From NCBI RefSeq assembly GCF_041734735.1, contig NC_134889.1:880001-944000 (forward strand): DNA of 64,000 bases. Reading direction: 5' to 3'. Positions within the stretch are counted from its first letter, which is position 1, and the number at the start of each line of letters is the position of its first letter. The notes under the pieces were generated by a model. It was given only the letters and a program-made list of their open reading frames with translations, was not told the origin of the DNA and did not search any database. Positions 38,957 to 53,600 of this stretch are shown here, in pieces. The DNA comes from Babylonia areolata (lineage: Eukaryota > Mollusca > Gastropoda > Neogastropoda > Buccinidae). A program made the translations under genes and the position numbers.

Positions 38957-41075
38957 CTGAATACCGTTTGTCTTGTCAACGTGGTGTGTAGCTGAATACC
39001 GTTTGTCTTGTCAACGTGGTGTGTAGCTGAATACCGTTTGTCTTGTCAACGTGGTGTGTAGCTGAATACCGTTTGTCTTGTCAACATGGTGTGTAGCTGA
39101 ATACCGTTTGTCTTGTCAACGTGGTGTGTAGCTGAATACCGTTTGTCTTGTCAACGTGGTGTGTAGCTGAATACCGTTTGTCTTGTCAACGTGGTGTGTA
39201 GCTGGATACCGTTTGTCTTGTCAACATGGTGTGTAGCTGAATACCGTTTGTCTTGTCAACATGGTGTGTAGCTGAATACCGTTTGTCTTGTCAACGTGGT
39301 GTGCAGCTGAATACCATTTGTCTTGTCAACATGGTGTGTAGCTGAATACCGTTTGTCTTGTCAACATGATGTGTATCTGAATACCGTTTGTCTTGTCAAC
39401 ATGGTGTGTAGCTGAATACCGTTTGTCTTGTCAACATGATGTGTATCTGAATACCGTTTGTCTTGTCAACATGGTGTGTAGCTGAATACCGTTTGTCTTG
39501 TCAACATGATGTGTATCTGAATACCGTTTGTCTTGTCAACATGGTGTGTAGCTGAATACCGTTTGTCTTGTCAACGTGGTGTGTAGCTGAATACTGTTTG
39601 TCTTGTCAAGTCAACGTGATGTGTAGCTGAATACCGTTTGTCTTGTCAACGTGGTGTGTAGCTGAATACCGTTTGTCCTGTCAACATGGTGTGTAGCTGA
39701 ATACCGTTTGTCTTGTCAACATGGTGTGTTGCTGAATACCGTTTGTTTTGTCAACATGATGTGTAGCTGAATACCGTTTGTCTTGTCAACATGATGTGTA
39801 GCTGAATACCGTTTGTCTTGTCAACATGATGTGTAGCTGAATACCGTTTGTCTTGTCAACATGGTGTGTAGCTGAATACCGTTTGTCTTGTCAACGTGGT
39901 GTGTAGCTGAATACCGTTTGTCTTGTCAACATGGTGTGTAGCTGAATACCGTTTGTCTTGTCAACGTGGTGTGTAGCTGAATACCGTTTGTCTTGTCAAC
40001 ATGGTATGTAGCTGAATACCGTTTGTCATGTCAACATGATGTGTAGCTGAATACCGTTTGTCTTGTCAACATGGTGTGTAGCTGAATACCGTTTGTCATG
40101 TCAACATGGTGTGTAGCTGAATACCGTTTGTCTTGTCAACATGATGTGTAGCTGAATACCGTTTGTCTTGTCAACATGGTGTGTAGCTGAATACCGTTTG
40201 TCCATGGTGTGTAGCTGAATACCGTTTGTCTTGTCAACGTGGTGTGTAGCTGAATACCGTTTGTCTTGTCAACGTGGTGTGTAGCTGAATACCGTTTGTC
40301 CTGTCAACATGGTGTGTAGCTGAATACCGTTTGTCTTGTCAACATGGTGTGTTGCTGAATACCGTTTGTTTTGTCAACATGATGTGTAGCTGAATACCGT
40401 TTGTCTTGTCAACATGATGTGTAGCTGAATACCGTTTGTCTTGTCAACATGATGTGTAGCTGAATACCGTTTGTCTTGTCAACATGGTGTGTAGCTGAAT
40501 ACCGTTTGTCTTGTCAACGTGGTGTGTAGCTGAATACCGTTTGTCTTGTCAACATGGTGTGTAGCTGAATACCGTTTGTCTTGTCAACGTGGTGTGTAGC
40601 TGAATACCGTTTGTCTTGTCAACATGGTATGTAGCTGAATACCGTTTGTCATGTCAACATGATGTGTAGCTGAATACCGTTTGTCTTGTCAACATGGTGT
40701 GTAGCTGAATACCGTTTGTCATGTCAACATGGTGTGTAGCTGAATACCGTTTGTCTTGTCAACATGATGTGTAGCTGAATACCGTTTGTCTTGTCAACAT
40801 GGTGTGTAGCTGAATACCGTTTGTCCATGGTGTGTAGCTGAATACCGTTTGTCATGTCAACATGATGTGTAGCTGAATACCGTTTGTCTTGTCAACATGG
40901 TGTGTAGCTGAATACCGTTTGTCATGTCAACATGATGTGTAGCTGAATACCGTTTGTCTTGTCAACATGATGTGTAGCTGAATACCGTTTGTCTTGTCAA
41001 CGTGGTGTGTAGCTGAATACCGTTTGTCATGTCAACGTGGTGTGTAGCTGAATACCGTGTGTCTTGTCAACGTGG
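38945..41075. repeat. 35-bp minisatellite, about 60 copies, derived from the last codons and stop of the lectin gene
   Basis: The unit contains gctgaataccgtttgtcttg and tcaacgtggtgtgta. The coding end reads GCTGAATACCCTTTCTCTTG TCAACATGGTGTGTAG, so each unit is a copy of AEYPFSCQHGV-stop. A block of about 620 bp (marked by the rare variants tgtcctgtcaac, gtgttgctgaat and tgtccatggtg) recurs, starting near 39600 and 40220. Confidence 0.95.
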
Positions 41076-41121
41076 TGTGGGTTGATGCCGGTAGTGGTGC
41101 CTGGGGAAAGAGCATATGGAA

Positions 41122-41127
<6 letters not shown>

Positions 41128-41159
<32 letters not shown>

Positions 41160-41252
41160 CACACAAACACACTCATGCACGCACGCATGCATGCACACGA
41201 ACACACACGCAATCACGCGCACCCACACGCACGCACGCATGAATGCGTACGA

Positions 41253-41290
<38 letters not shown>

Positions 41291-41388
41291 ACGCACACAC
41301 CTTGCGCACGCATACACACGTACAGACGTGCGCACACACGTACAGACGCGCGCGCGCGCGCGCACGCACACACACACACACACACATA
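41128..41388. repeat. CA-rich microsatellite with a (CG)n core
   Basis: A (CA)n tract is interrupted by gcacgcatgcatgcac. A pure alternating CG run of about 16 bases lies at about 41347-41362. Confidence 0.9.
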
Positions 41389-41414
41389 CCGTTCAGTGTC
41401 CATCCTGTCCTTAT

Positions 41415-42860
41415 CTGCATGGCTGACATCATATTGCCTCACTCTGACATCATATCGCCTCACTCTCTGACATCATATCGCCTCACTCTCTGACATCATA
41501 TCGCCTCACACTCTGACATCATATCGCCTCACTCTCTGACATCATATCGCCTCACTCTGACATCATATCGCCTGACTCTCTGACATCATATCGCCTCACA
41601 CTCTGACATCATATCGCCTCACTCTGACATCATATCGCCTCACTCTCTGACATCATATCGCCTCACTCTGACATCATATCGCCTGACTCTCTGACATCAT
41701 ATCGCCTCACTCTGACATCATATCGCCTCACTCTCTGCATGGCTGACATCATATCGCCTCACTCTCTGACATCATATCGCCTGACTCTGACATCATATCG
41801 CCTCACTCTCTGACATCATATTGCCTCACTCTCTGACATCATATCGCCTCACTCTGACATCATATCGCCTCACTCTCTGACATCATATCGCCTCACACTC
41901 TGACATCATATCGCCTCACTCTGACATCATATCGCCTCACTCTCTGACATCATATCGCCTCACTCTGACATCATATCGCCTCACTCTGACATCATATCGC
42001 CTCACTCTCTGACATCATATCGCCTCACACTCTGACATCATATCGCCTCACTCTGACATCATATCGCTTCACACTCTGACATCATATCGCCTCACTCTGA
42101 CATCATATCGCCTCACTCTCTGACATCATATCGCCTCACTCTCTGACATCATATTGCCTCACTCTCTGACATCATATCGCCTCACACTCTGACATCATAT
42201 CGCCTCACTCTGACATCATATCGCCTCACTCTCTGACATCATATCGCCTCACTCTGACATCATATCGCCTCACTCTCTGACATCATATCACCTCACTCTG
42301 ACATCATATTGCCTGACTCTCTGACATCATATCGCCTCACTCTCTGACATCATATCGCCTCACTCTCTGACATCACATCGCCTGACTCTGACATCATATC
42401 GCCTCACTCTCTGACATCATATTGCCTGACTCTCTGACATCATATCGCCTCACTCTCTGACATCATATCGCCTCACTCTCTGACATCATATCGCCTCACT
42501 CTCTGACATCATATTGCCTGACTCTCTGACATCATATCGCCTCACTCTCTGACATCATATCGCCTCACTCTCTGACATCATATTGCCTCACTCTCTGACA
42601 TCATATCGCCTCACTCTGACATCATATCGCCTCACTCTCTGCATGGCTGACATCATATCGCCTGACTCTCTGACATCATATTGCCTGACTCTGACATCAT
42701 ATCGCCTCACTCTCTGCATGGCTGACATCATATCGCCTCACTCTCTGACATCATATCGCCTCACTCTCTGACATCATACCGCCTCACTCTCTGACATCAT
42801 ACCGCCTCACTCTGACATCATATCGCCTCACTCTGACATCATATCGCCACACTCTGCACG
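41415..42860. repeat. 20-24-bp minisatellite, about 65 copies
   Basis: The unit is tctgacatcatatcgcctca, with or without an extra ctct, and an occasional gcatggc insert. It lies in intergenic sequence between the lectin gene and TTC19. Confidence 0.94.
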
Positions 42861-42869
42861 GCCTGTCAA

Positions 42870-44641
42870 ACACCTGGACAAACACTTTAGCAGAACATGC
42901 CTTCTCCGTCACATTCCCACTGTAGATGGCAGAAAATATGTCCACAAAATTTTCGCCACATAATAGCCACATTGGAAACAAGCATGAAAAATGTGCAACT
43001 GAAATCAGTACACCCCACCTCCCCCTATCACCCCCAACACACTCTTTTTAAACTCCATGTATTCTGGCATTCTACATAACCGAAATTACCCCCCATTCCC
43101 AGCTTTCAACACCCCCCTCCCCCTTCAACACTTTCTTCTTTTAATAATACTTGCATGCACACAGGCTCACTTCATTCTTTTAGTTTTGAAAAGTGTTAAA
43201 ATCGATCATATCTAACTTTTTGTGTTGTAATTTATCGTATCTGATTAATTGTTCTGTGTTGTAATTGACCAAATTTTACTGTTAACTGTTCAGTGTTGTA
43301 ATTTATCAGATTCAACTAATCAGGCTGTGATTTATCATATTAATAATTTCATCTGATCTGCGTGTCATTTTATTGTATTTAACTTTCCTTTGTTGTAATG
43401 AATCACTGCATTGTAATTTTTCACATTTAATTGTTCTGAGTTCATAATTCATATATTGCTTACATTTTAATTTTACTGTATTTGGAATTATCATATTCAA
43501 CTGTTCTGTGTGGTAATCTGTCAAATTCAGCTGTTTTGTGTTGTAATTTATCATATGTAACTGATCTGTGTTGTAGTTAGTATGTTTAACTGTTCTGTGT
43601 TGTAATTCATCTTATGTAACTGTTGCAATTAGTCATATTTAACTGATCTGTGTTGTGAGTTTAGTATGTTTAACTGTTCTGTGTTGCAATTTATCATATA
43701 CCTACATCTTGCTTGTAATCTGTATTTATCACAGACTTCAGCACACTTCATTTCCCTTGCTGAGATAATAAGACGTTATTCTGATTCCGATTTTTTGGTG
43801 ATGTCAATGTAATTTTATGTGATCTCCACAAATACTCAAACAAGTACACCTGTCATAAGACTTTATTTTGTTGTTCTTGATACTTAGACTTGTGTTGACA
43901 CACACACATCTAATTTCAACCCTACTTAAAATATATTAAATCAAAGAACAAACACTAACATTCTTGTTTTATTTGTATGTTCATTTTCATAAAACCATTT
44001 AGTTATCAGTTTATACATGCCAGTACATATATCTTTTATAGATATTTTTTTTAAATCTGTGAAATTATTTTATGAAATGCTTTTCATCTTCCTTCAACTA
44101 TTTGATAAGCCATGACTTCATCAAGGTGAACACCTTTTTTCTGTCTTTCATCATTCTGAAAGTAAATTATTATCAACATTTAAGAAAGATATAATAAGTA
44201 AACTAGTTAATAAAAAGAGGGGGAGGGGGGGGGGAGGAACAGGGGGAGATATAGAGAAGAAGAGGGAGGGAGGAGAGGGAACTGGAAATTTCCTATTTTC
44301 AGAAGTTTTTGCAAAAAATATGTTTGGCTGCAGAACTGATGTTGTTGTTGTTTTTTTTGTTGTTGTTTTTAATTTTTATTTTTGCTGAATTTGTATATAA
44401 GCTGAGATGTTTAGCTACTTTGCTTCAAACCTTTGTTATATTGTTTTACAGCTTGGTATTTCTATATTGACTGCATCATCATATTTGTTTGATTTGTTGT
44501 GCAAGTGTGTATGTAGTGTGTGTGTAGACTGATGCACACAAAAACAACAACATTGATAATGTACACTTGTGTTGTGCTTTTTCTCTTAAAGAACGTAGGG
44601 CGCTTTACATGAAAGAAAAATCTGCAAGTTACATAAACCAC

Positions 44642-44699
<58 letters not shown>

Positions 44700-45160
44700 G
44701 AGTCTCTCTCTCTCTTTGCCATTTGCTTCTTTGTTAATTTGATGTATGTGTCGCAATATGCGCACAGTCCTTTTGTCCTCATATATATATATTGACCTGC
44801 TGTTCTCTATAATATGATCAAGCAAACAAACAATAAATATAATGAAAATAAAGACTTAAGTAAACTAGCATTTGAAAAAAAAGTTTTTGGGAAGCTTTTT
44901 AAATTCAGTTTAACATTTCAGTGTTGTGGCTACAAAACTGTCGATGTTTACTAATCTCATTTACTGATTAGAATGTTATTGACACTGCTGAATCAGTAAA
45001 AAAACAACAACAACTGTTTAATCTATGTTATTATTATTCTTATTCTTAGTGAGGATTGTTTGGTTGATTACAATTATGATAATGCTGTATTTTTGTTTTT
45101 GATTTTGTTTTTTCTGTTACATATCAGATATTTCAAGTGACATGACTTTTAGAGCTTCAG
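42870..45160. other. Intergenic AT-rich stretch with a degenerate repeat
   Basis: A degenerate repeat with ctgttctgtgttgtaattta lies at about 43190-43720. A (TC)n(AC)n tract lies at 44645-44720. A short motif, gtagggcgctttacatg (44596-44612), resembles the end of a dispersed element. No gene was seen. Confidence 0.5.
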
Positions 45161-45189
45161 AACTGCACTTTCATCAAGAGTTTTCAACA

Positions 45190-45400
45190 ACACTGAATGT
45201 TGTATTAAAAAGAAATGCAAAATACTTTCTAACACTGAATGTTGTATTAAAAAGAAATGCAAAATACTTTCTAACATTGAATGTTGTATTAAAAAGAAAT
45301 GCAAAATACTTTCTAACACTGAATGTTGTATTAAAAAGAAATGCAAAATACTTTCTAACACTGAGTGTTGTATTAAAAAGAAATGCAAAATACTTTCTGA
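45190..45400. repeat. 42-bp tandem repeat, 5 copies
   Basis: The unit contains ctaacactgaatgttgtatt and aaaaagaaatgcaaaatact. Its period is a multiple of three, giving a 94-codon artefact frame. Confidence 0.92.
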
Positions 45401-45454
45401 GTTATGGTGTGTGGTACTGTTCATAAGGATGTGCACGACAGAATGACACTGAGA

Positions 45455-46425
45455 CAGCACAACACAGCCAACATCACACCACACCACGTCACATCGCACC
45501 ACACCACACCACTCACATGGCCACACCACACCACACCACTCACATGGCCACACTACATCACACCACTCACATGGCCACACCACATCACATGGCCACACCA
45601 CATCACATCAGATCACACCACACCACTCACATGGCCACACCGCATCACACAACATCACATCAAATCAGATCACACCACACCACTCACATGGCCACACCAC
45701 ACCACACCACATCACATCGAATCACATCACATCACACCATACCACACCGCATCACATCACATCACATCACACCATACCACACCACACCACTCACATGTCC
45801 ACATCACATCACATCACACCACACCACACCACTCACATGGCCACATCACATCACATCACACCACACCACACACATGGCCACATCACATCACACCACACCA
45901 CATCACACCACTCACATGGCCACATCACATCACACCACACCACACCACTCACATGGCCACATCACATCACATCACACCACACCACTCACATGGCCACATC
46001 ACATCACACCACACCACTCACATGGCCACATCACATCACATCACTCACATGGCCACATCACATCACACCACTCACACCACATCACACCACTCACATCACA
46101 TCACACCACTCACATGGCCACACCACACAACACCACATCACACCACGCCACGCCACATCACATCACACCACACCATGCCACATACACCACATTACTCCCC
46201 AACCAACACGTCACATCACATCACATCACACCACACCACTCACATGGCCACATCACATCACACCGCACCATGCCACATACACCACATTACTCCCCAACCA
46301 ACACGTCACATCACATCACATCACACCACACCACTCACATGGCCACATCACATCACACCGCACCATGCCACATACACCACATTACTGCCCAACCAACACT
46401 TCACACCACATCACATCAGAGTGTG
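45455..46425. repeat. CACAT/CACAC satellite with 'ctcacatggccac' tags
   Basis: Short pentamer-like units (cacat, caccac) alternate with ctcacatggccac. Near 46150-46400 a longer unit of about 125 bp (catgccacatacaccacatt, actccccaaccaacacgtca) recurs two to three times. Confidence 0.92.
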
Positions 46426-46429
46426 AGTG

Positions 46430-46497
46430 ACTGAGTAAAAGACTGACTGAGAGTGAGAGTGAGGGAGATTAAAGTGGGTAAGAGCACTTGAGAATGG

Positions 46498-46542
<45 letters not shown>

Positions 46543-47100
46543 CGGCTCACATATTTATCTTATTCTATTGTTTAATATATTTGCATATATATATTTGTAT
46601 ATGTGTGTATATATGTGTGTGTGGGGGGGGGGGGGGCGTATGTGTGTTTGCTTGTATAAGTGTGTGTGTGTGTGTGTGTGAATGTGTTCTGCAGAAGCTG
46701 CGATACATAGCCTATGAATGAGTGTGTGGTGTAGAGGGGGTGGGTAGGGTGTGCAGGGTAATTTGTGTGTGTGTGTGTCGGGGCTCGTGTACATTTATGT
46801 GTATTTGTTTGTGCTTTCATATCTGTGAAACTGCATGTTTGTTGCATATCTGTTATGCATGCATGCATGCATGCACGCATGTGTGTGTGTGTGTGTGTGT
46901 GTGTCTGTATGTTTTACATTTATTTGCTTGTTTGTTTATTTATTATCCTCACTGTCTTTTTATTTTATTTTCTATTTATCATTATTATTATTATCATTAT
47001 CATTTTTATTACTATTATGATTATGATGGTGATTATTGTTATTATCTTTTTTTCTTTAATTAAAAAAAAACAACAACTTAAATATTCATTTTACCTTTTT
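46430..47100. other. Intergenic microsatellites before TTC19
   Basis: The stretch holds a (GA)n tract at 46498-46540, TA/GT-rich tracts at 46575-46680, (GCAT)n at 46853-46880, and ATT/ATC-rich sequence at about 46975-47050. No gene was seen. Confidence 0.6.
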
Positions 47101-47106
47101 TTTTCT

Positions 47107-47218
47107 CAAGGCCTGACTAAGCGCGTTGGGTTACGCTGCTGGTCAGGCATGTGGTGTAGCGCGTATGGATTTGTCCGAATGCAGTGACGCCCTCTTGAGC
47201 TACTGATACTGTGTTTAA
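47107..47218 (+). mobile_element. SINE 3' tail fragment (type A)
   Basis: The sequence aaggcctgactaagcgcgtt, ggtcaggcatgtggtgtagc and atgcagtgacgccctcttga matches the tail of the 3885-4270 SINE. Only the tail is present. It lies about 200 bp upstream of the TTC19 start. Confidence 0.72.
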
Positions 47219-47417
47219 TAAGTAGTTTCAGCAAGGTAAAACATGAGACTAGAGTAATACGACTCCTTTCGTGGACTGAACTATTCGACTCGACACTGGA
47301 CATCGCAAAAAATATGAAACCGCGGGCTCTTTAAAATTTTTTTTTTTTTTTTTTTTTAAAGTCCGTGTTATGAAACTCAACTCTTACGCATTGCAACCAG
47401 TTGTCCACCTTGACAAA

Positions 47418-47605
47418 ATGGCAGCCGCATGGGTCAGACGGTTCAGCACGGTTCTCCGAACACCGGTTCGCTGTGGCACCGTTCCCCCAACCGCCACTCC
47501 AACACTGCGGACCCGGCATCTCCAGAACAGCTTTACCGGGAGCCACGTGAAGTATTTCCACTCTCGGTCCAGTGTGCCGCCTTCTGTCTTCACACCGTCT
47601 TCAAG
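47418..47605 (+). CDS. TTC19: TTC19 exon 1: mitochondrial presequence
   Basis: The exon encodes aa 1-62 plus two bases. The donor is TCAAG|GTAAC. The sequence is rich in Arg, Ser, Thr and Pro. Confidence 0.85.
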
Positions 47606-50600
47606 GTAACACTGAAGGGCACGGAGCATCACGCCGGAACGCACAGAAAGATACATTTATAGCCGTACGCACACACGAACGGACTCACACGCGCGTGTGC
47701 GTACACTTGCACACTGAGATTTGCTCACACATGTGCGCGCACACACACGCTTGCATATTCACTCTTGTAACACACACACACACGCACACGCACATGCACA
47801 TGCACAGAATCACACAAAATTCTTATAAGATTAGTTTGTGAAACTCCAGCATGATAAGGATGCCAAGCGAGGAGTGTAAACCATTGCACAGCGCAGGTAG
47901 TACTGAGAAGTTCCAGAATGTGAATGTTCTGGGGAAAACTCTCAGAAGCACTACAGCAGACTGTCCAGGATAATATGTGTCTGTGACAGTTCTTATTATG
48001 GTAGGTACAATGATGCCCATAATGTTCTGTACAATATTAATTTCAATAAAACAGGGTTATCTGAATCTTGACATCTTGAGAGAACACCATCCAAGGTCTT
48101 CCAGCATTGATGTTAGGCTGTATGAAGAGGTATTACCTAGTAGAGATGAGACAGTTATGTAAATCATACAAACATCAAAACAATTTCTTTTGTACAAGTG
48201 CAGTTGCATTCTTTTTCGTAGGTTGCATGATGCTTGGTTATTTAAGCATTCTAACTTCTGGTACATTGGAGTTTACGGAATTTATTTTTCTTTTGTGACC
48301 ATACTGAGCCACAAAACCTAACATTTGTAGGAACTTAAAACATTAACAAAGAATGAACAGTGGAATTCTGCCTTTTTGTTCATTGCAGACATTTCCCCAC
48401 TGGAAATGTCTACAGAATATGTGTAGATGATCTGAAATTATATTAATGCCATTGTTTGAATGAACCAAAAAACAACAACAACAAAGACACAACTGACCCT
48501 GAGCCTTGTGTCAGGTATGGGTATCGGTGGCTGGTGGCCATGGCGACGGCGGGCTTCACGCAGGGTTTCCTGGGCTTCAGCTTTGGGAAGAAGGAGGACA
48601 AGAAAGAGGACCCTCTGATTTCTGTGTTCAGAGAGGCCAAGGAGGCACTCCTCAAGCAGGACTTCGGCAAAGCTGAGATTCGCTACCATGACGCACTGAG
48701 GGTAAGGTCACCACCAAACATCTTGTAGTGTTTAGTTTGTTCAGTTTTCAAGGTGTTTTTCTTTTCTTTTTTCTCAGGTTTTCTGGGATTAATAATTACA
48801 GTTTGTCAGCCCTGATGTGGTCTTGTGTGGTCGGCTGAGCTAAAGTAACAAAGATAGATAACTCAATTAGGACAATGGGAATGGTGCAAACAATAAATGT
48901 CCAGAAGTATTGTGGCTAATGGCTTCGTTTAGATAAAATAGTTATTATTTTTTAATGTACGTTATAGAAAGGCATGTCTTTTTAAGAATATTTTGCATTC
49001 CACACACACACACACACACACTCACACTCACACACACACACACACTCACACACACAACCATGTATCTATATATCAGTCAATCTATCAATCTATCAGTCGA
49101 TCTGTCAGTCTGTCTACCTATCTGTCTATCTGTCAAAAGATCTATCCATCTGTCTTATCTGTCTGTATTTATATATAACATAATTCTTTTTATTTTTGAG
49201 AAGAGGAAGTTGAAACAGATGACTTTATTAGTAGTGGTGTTTTTTTGTTTAAAAAAAAAAATTAATTATTTTTTTAAAAGCATAATTCATTTTCTTTTGA
49301 TGATATCCAGCGTTATTGTTGTGAAATACATTATCTTTGTCATGATTATTTGACATGATTTATCTGGATAGTGGGGTGGTGTGTCTTTGATGTTACCTAC
49401 AACAGGGGAGGGGACTGACTGTCAGACCTCATGCGCATGTTGAACCTCTCACACAAGGATGTGCACACAGTCCAAGAGTTCTCCCTTTTTACTGAGTTAA
49501 AAAAAAAAAAAACCTTACAAAAAAACCCTATTTCATACATGTGCGTGCACACACACATACATGCATGCATACACAATGAATTCCTATGCTTATACCATCT
49601 ACAAATAAAAATGTCCATTTGGGTTGGTAAAAATATAGAAATACCACCAGGTTTGGTAATGACTGAATGTCTGCCCCTTACCACTACATTTTTGCTGACA
49701 TGGTCTTGCCCACCTCAGAGTTCCTGAAAAAGGACAGAAAATGCCTTTTTCTGTGTGTTATGATTCATGCTGGTTTATTTTTAAAACTTGTGAATAAACC
49801 TTGCTACTTGTCACAATGATGTCGCACAACACTGAACTGTACACCTGGTCACTGTACAAAATGCATCATCATATACTGACGGTTTTTCCTGCACAGCCAG
49901 TTTGAGTTTCTCAAGGAGGTGTCAGTGGGTTTGGACAGATCCATGTACGTTACACCACATCTGCTTGGTGGATGCCTGACCAGTGACCAAGCCACTAAGC
50001 CGCCAAGCCTTCAAGCTTCCAACAGTCCAAGCCACCAACCCACCAAACCTTCAAGCCACCAACAGTCCAAGCCACCAACCCACCAGACCTTCAAGCCACC
50101 AACAGTCCAAGCCACCAACAGTCCAAGCCACCAACCCACCAAACCTTCAAGCCACCAACAGTCCAAGACACCAAACCACCAAGCCTTCAAGCCACCAACA
50201 GTCCAAGCCACCAACAGTCCAACCAACAGTCCAAGCCTCCAACAGTCCAAGCCACCAACAGTCCAAGCCACCAACAGTCCAAGCCTCCAACAGTCCAAGC
50301 CACCAACAGTCCAAGCCTCCAACAGTCCAAGCCACCAACAGTCCAAGCCACCAACAGTCCAAGCCTCCAACAGTCCAAGCCACCAACAGTCCAAGCCACC
50401 AACAGTCCAAGCCTCCAACAGTCCAAGCTTCCAACCCACCAAGCCTTCAAGCCTCCAACAGTCCAAGCCACCAACAGTCCAAGCCACCAACAGTCCAAGC
50501 CTCCAACAGTCCAAGCCACCAACAGTCCAAGCCACCAACAGTCCAAGCCTCCAACAGTCCAACAGTCCAAGCCACCAACAGTCCAAGCCACCAACAGTCC

Positions 50601-53600
50601 AAGCCTCCAACAGTCCAAGCCTTCAAGCCTTCAAGCCACCAAGCCTTCAAGCCACCAACAGTCCAAGCCTCCAACAGTCCAAGCCACCAACCCACCAAGC
50701 CTTCAAGCCACCAACAGTCCAAGCCACCAACAGTCCAAGCCACCAACAGTCCAAGCCTCCAACAGTCCAAGCCTCCAACAGTCCAACAGTCCAAGCCACC
50801 AACAGTCCAAGCCTCCAACAGTCCAAGCCACCAACAGTCCAAGCCTCCAACAGTCCAAGCCTCCAACAGTCCAAGCTTCCAACCCACCAAGCCTTCAAGC
50901 CACCAACAGTCCAAGCCACCAACAGTCCAAGCCTCCAACAGTCCAAGCCTTTCAACAGTCCAAGCCTCCAACAGTCCAAGCCTCCAACAGTCCAAGCCAC
51001 CAACCCACCAAGCCACCAAGCCTTCAAGGCTCATGACAACAAACCTCAACTCGCATGTCAAAAGTGACCAGCTGACAAACACTTCTTGTTTCACTGACAT
51101 ACAGACTGTGGCATGTGTTGGGGATGAAAAGTTAATAAAAGGAACATTGTGCTTGTGAACAGGAACAAGGGAGGGCAGTTCCTGGGTGAGTTTTGTTTTC
51201 TGAAGTGAGGTGGGCGTTTGGGGTGTCGGGTTAGAGTGAGTTTTGTTTTCTGAAGTGAGGTGGGTGTGTTTGGGGTGTCGGGTTAGAGTGAGTTTTGTTT
51301 TCTGAAGTGAGGTGGGTGTTTGGGGTGTCGGGTTAGAGTGAGTTTTGTTTTCTGAAGTGAGGTGGGTGTGTTTGGGGTGTCGGGTTAGAGTGAGTTTTGT
51401 TTTCTGAAGTGAGGTGGGTGTGTTTGGGGTGTCTGGTTAGAGTGAGTTTTGTTTTCTGAAGTGAGGTGGGTGTGTTTGGGGTGTCTGGTTAGAGAGTTTT
51501 GTTTTCTGAAGTGAGGTGGGTGTGTTTGGGGTGTCGGGTTAGAGTGAGTTTTGTTTTCTGAAGTGAGGTGGGTGTGTTTGGGGTGTCTGGTTAGAGTGAG
51601 TTTTGTTTTCTGAAGTGAGGTGGGTGTGTTTGGGGTGTCGGGTTAGAGTGAGTTTTGTTTTCTGAAGTGAGGTGGGTGTGTTTGGGGTGTCTGGTTAGAG
51701 TGAGTTTTGTTTTCTGAAGTGAGGTGGGTGTGTTTGGGGTGTCGGGTTAGAGTGGGTTTTGTTTTCTGAAGTGGGGTGGGTGTGTTTGGGGTGTGTGGTT
51801 AGAGTGAGTTTTGTTTTCTGAAGTGAGGTGGGTGTTTGGGGTGTCGGGTTAGAGTGAGTTTTGTTTTCTGAAGTGAGGTGGGTGTTTGGGGTGTCTGGTT
51901 AGAGTGAGTTTTGTTTTCTGAAGTGAGGTGGGTGTGTTTGGGGTGTCTGGTTAGAGTGAGTTTTGTTTTCTGAAGTGAGGTGGGTGTGTTTGGGGTGTCG
52001 GGTTAGAGTGAGCTTTGTTTTCTGAAGTGAGGTGGGTGTGTTTGGGGTGTCTGGTTAGAGTGAGTTTTGTTTTCTGAAGTGAGGTGGGTGTTTGGGGTGT
52101 CGGGTTAGAGTGAGTTTTGTTTTCTGAAGTGAGGTGGGTGTGTTTGGGGTGTGTGGTTAGAGTGAGTTTTGTTTTCTGAAGTGAGGTGGGTGTTTGGGGT
52201 GTCGGGTTAGAGTGAGTTTTGTTTTCTGAAGTGGGGTGGGTGTCTTTGGGGTGTCGGGTTAGAGTGAGTTTTGTTTTCTGAAGTGAGGTGGGTGTTTGGG
52301 GTGTTGGGTTAGAGTGAGTTTTGTTTTCTGAAGTGAGGTGGGTGGGTTTGGGGTGTCTGGTTAGAGTGAGTTTTGTTTTCTGAAGTGGGGTGGGTGTGCT
52401 TGTCACTGTTATTTGTCAGCAGTAGTCAGGGTGTTAACTCTCTGTGGACGAAGGGCCCCAATTGAGGCCATACTGTTAACAACAGTTTCAGACAAAGGAG
52501 CTTGATTGCTTTAGATAGTTTTGAATTTTTGGAGTGGCACCTAATTTCCAGAATGACGTTATACATTAAGACTATCTTAATTGACCTTTCCACTCTCCAC
52601 TGCGATCAATAAATGCAGAGTGTTTTACTTTGCTTGTAAGCAGGAGAGTTATTTTCACTGTGACTAGTTCACGTGAACAGTGCGTGTCAACAATGGCGTC
52701 TGACCCAGTTTCGTCTCAGTCACAAGGCAGACGACAGACAACAGAATTAGATGAAAGGGCCCTATCATGGCTTCGTCTCAGTCACAAGGCAGACAACAGA
52801 ATTAGACGAAGGGGCCCTATCATGGCTTCGTCTCAGTCACAAGGCAGACAACAGAATTTATTCAGTCACAAGGCAGACAACAGACAACAGAATTAGGTGA
52901 AGGGGCCCTATCATGGCTTCGTCTCAGTCACAAGGCAGACAACAGACAACAGAATTAGGTGAAGGGGCCCTATCATGGCTTCGTCTCAGTCACAAGGCAG
53001 ACAACAGAATTAGACGAAGGGGCCCTATCATGGCTTCGTCTCAGTCACAAGGCAGACAACAGAATTAGATGAAAGGGCCCTATCATGGCTTCGTCTCAGT
53101 CACAAGGCAGACAACAGACAACAGAATTAGACGAAGGGGCCCTATCATGGCTTCGTCTCAGTCACAAGGCAGACAACAGAATTAGACGAAGGGGCCCTAT
53201 CATGGCTTCGTCTCAGTCACAAGGCAGACAACAGAATTAGACGAAGGGGCCCTATCATGGCTTCGTCTCAGTCACAAGGCAGACAACAGAATTAGACGAA
53301 GGGGCCCTATCATGGCTTCATCTCAGTCACAAGGCAGACAACAGACAACAGAATTAGACGAAGGGGCCCTATCATGGCTTCGTCTCAGTCACAAGGCAGA
53401 CAACAGAATTAGACGAAGGGGCCCTATCATGGCTTCGTCTCAGTCACAAGGCAGACAACAGAATTAGACGAAGGGGCCCTATCATGGCTTCGTCTCAGTC
53501 ACAAGGCAGACAACAGAATTAGACGAAGGGGCCCTATCATGGCTTCGTCTCAGTCACAAGGCAGACAACAGACAACAGAATTAGACGAAGGGGCCCTATC

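Noticed and set aside
45404-46434. His/Thr-rich frames of 340 and 305 codons
   Set aside because: They translate a CACAT/CACAC satellite. Frames are open in parallel and contain nothing else.
49919-51158. Pro/Ser/Gln-rich frames of 382 and 391 codons resembling a mucin or silk
   Set aside because: They translate the 15-16-bp array inside TTC19 intron 2. Both strands are open, and there is no signal peptide or start context.
51185-52395. Interstitial telomeric repeat (gggtta in each unit)
   Set aside because: There is only one GGGTTA per 50-bp unit and no tandem TTAGGG hexamers.
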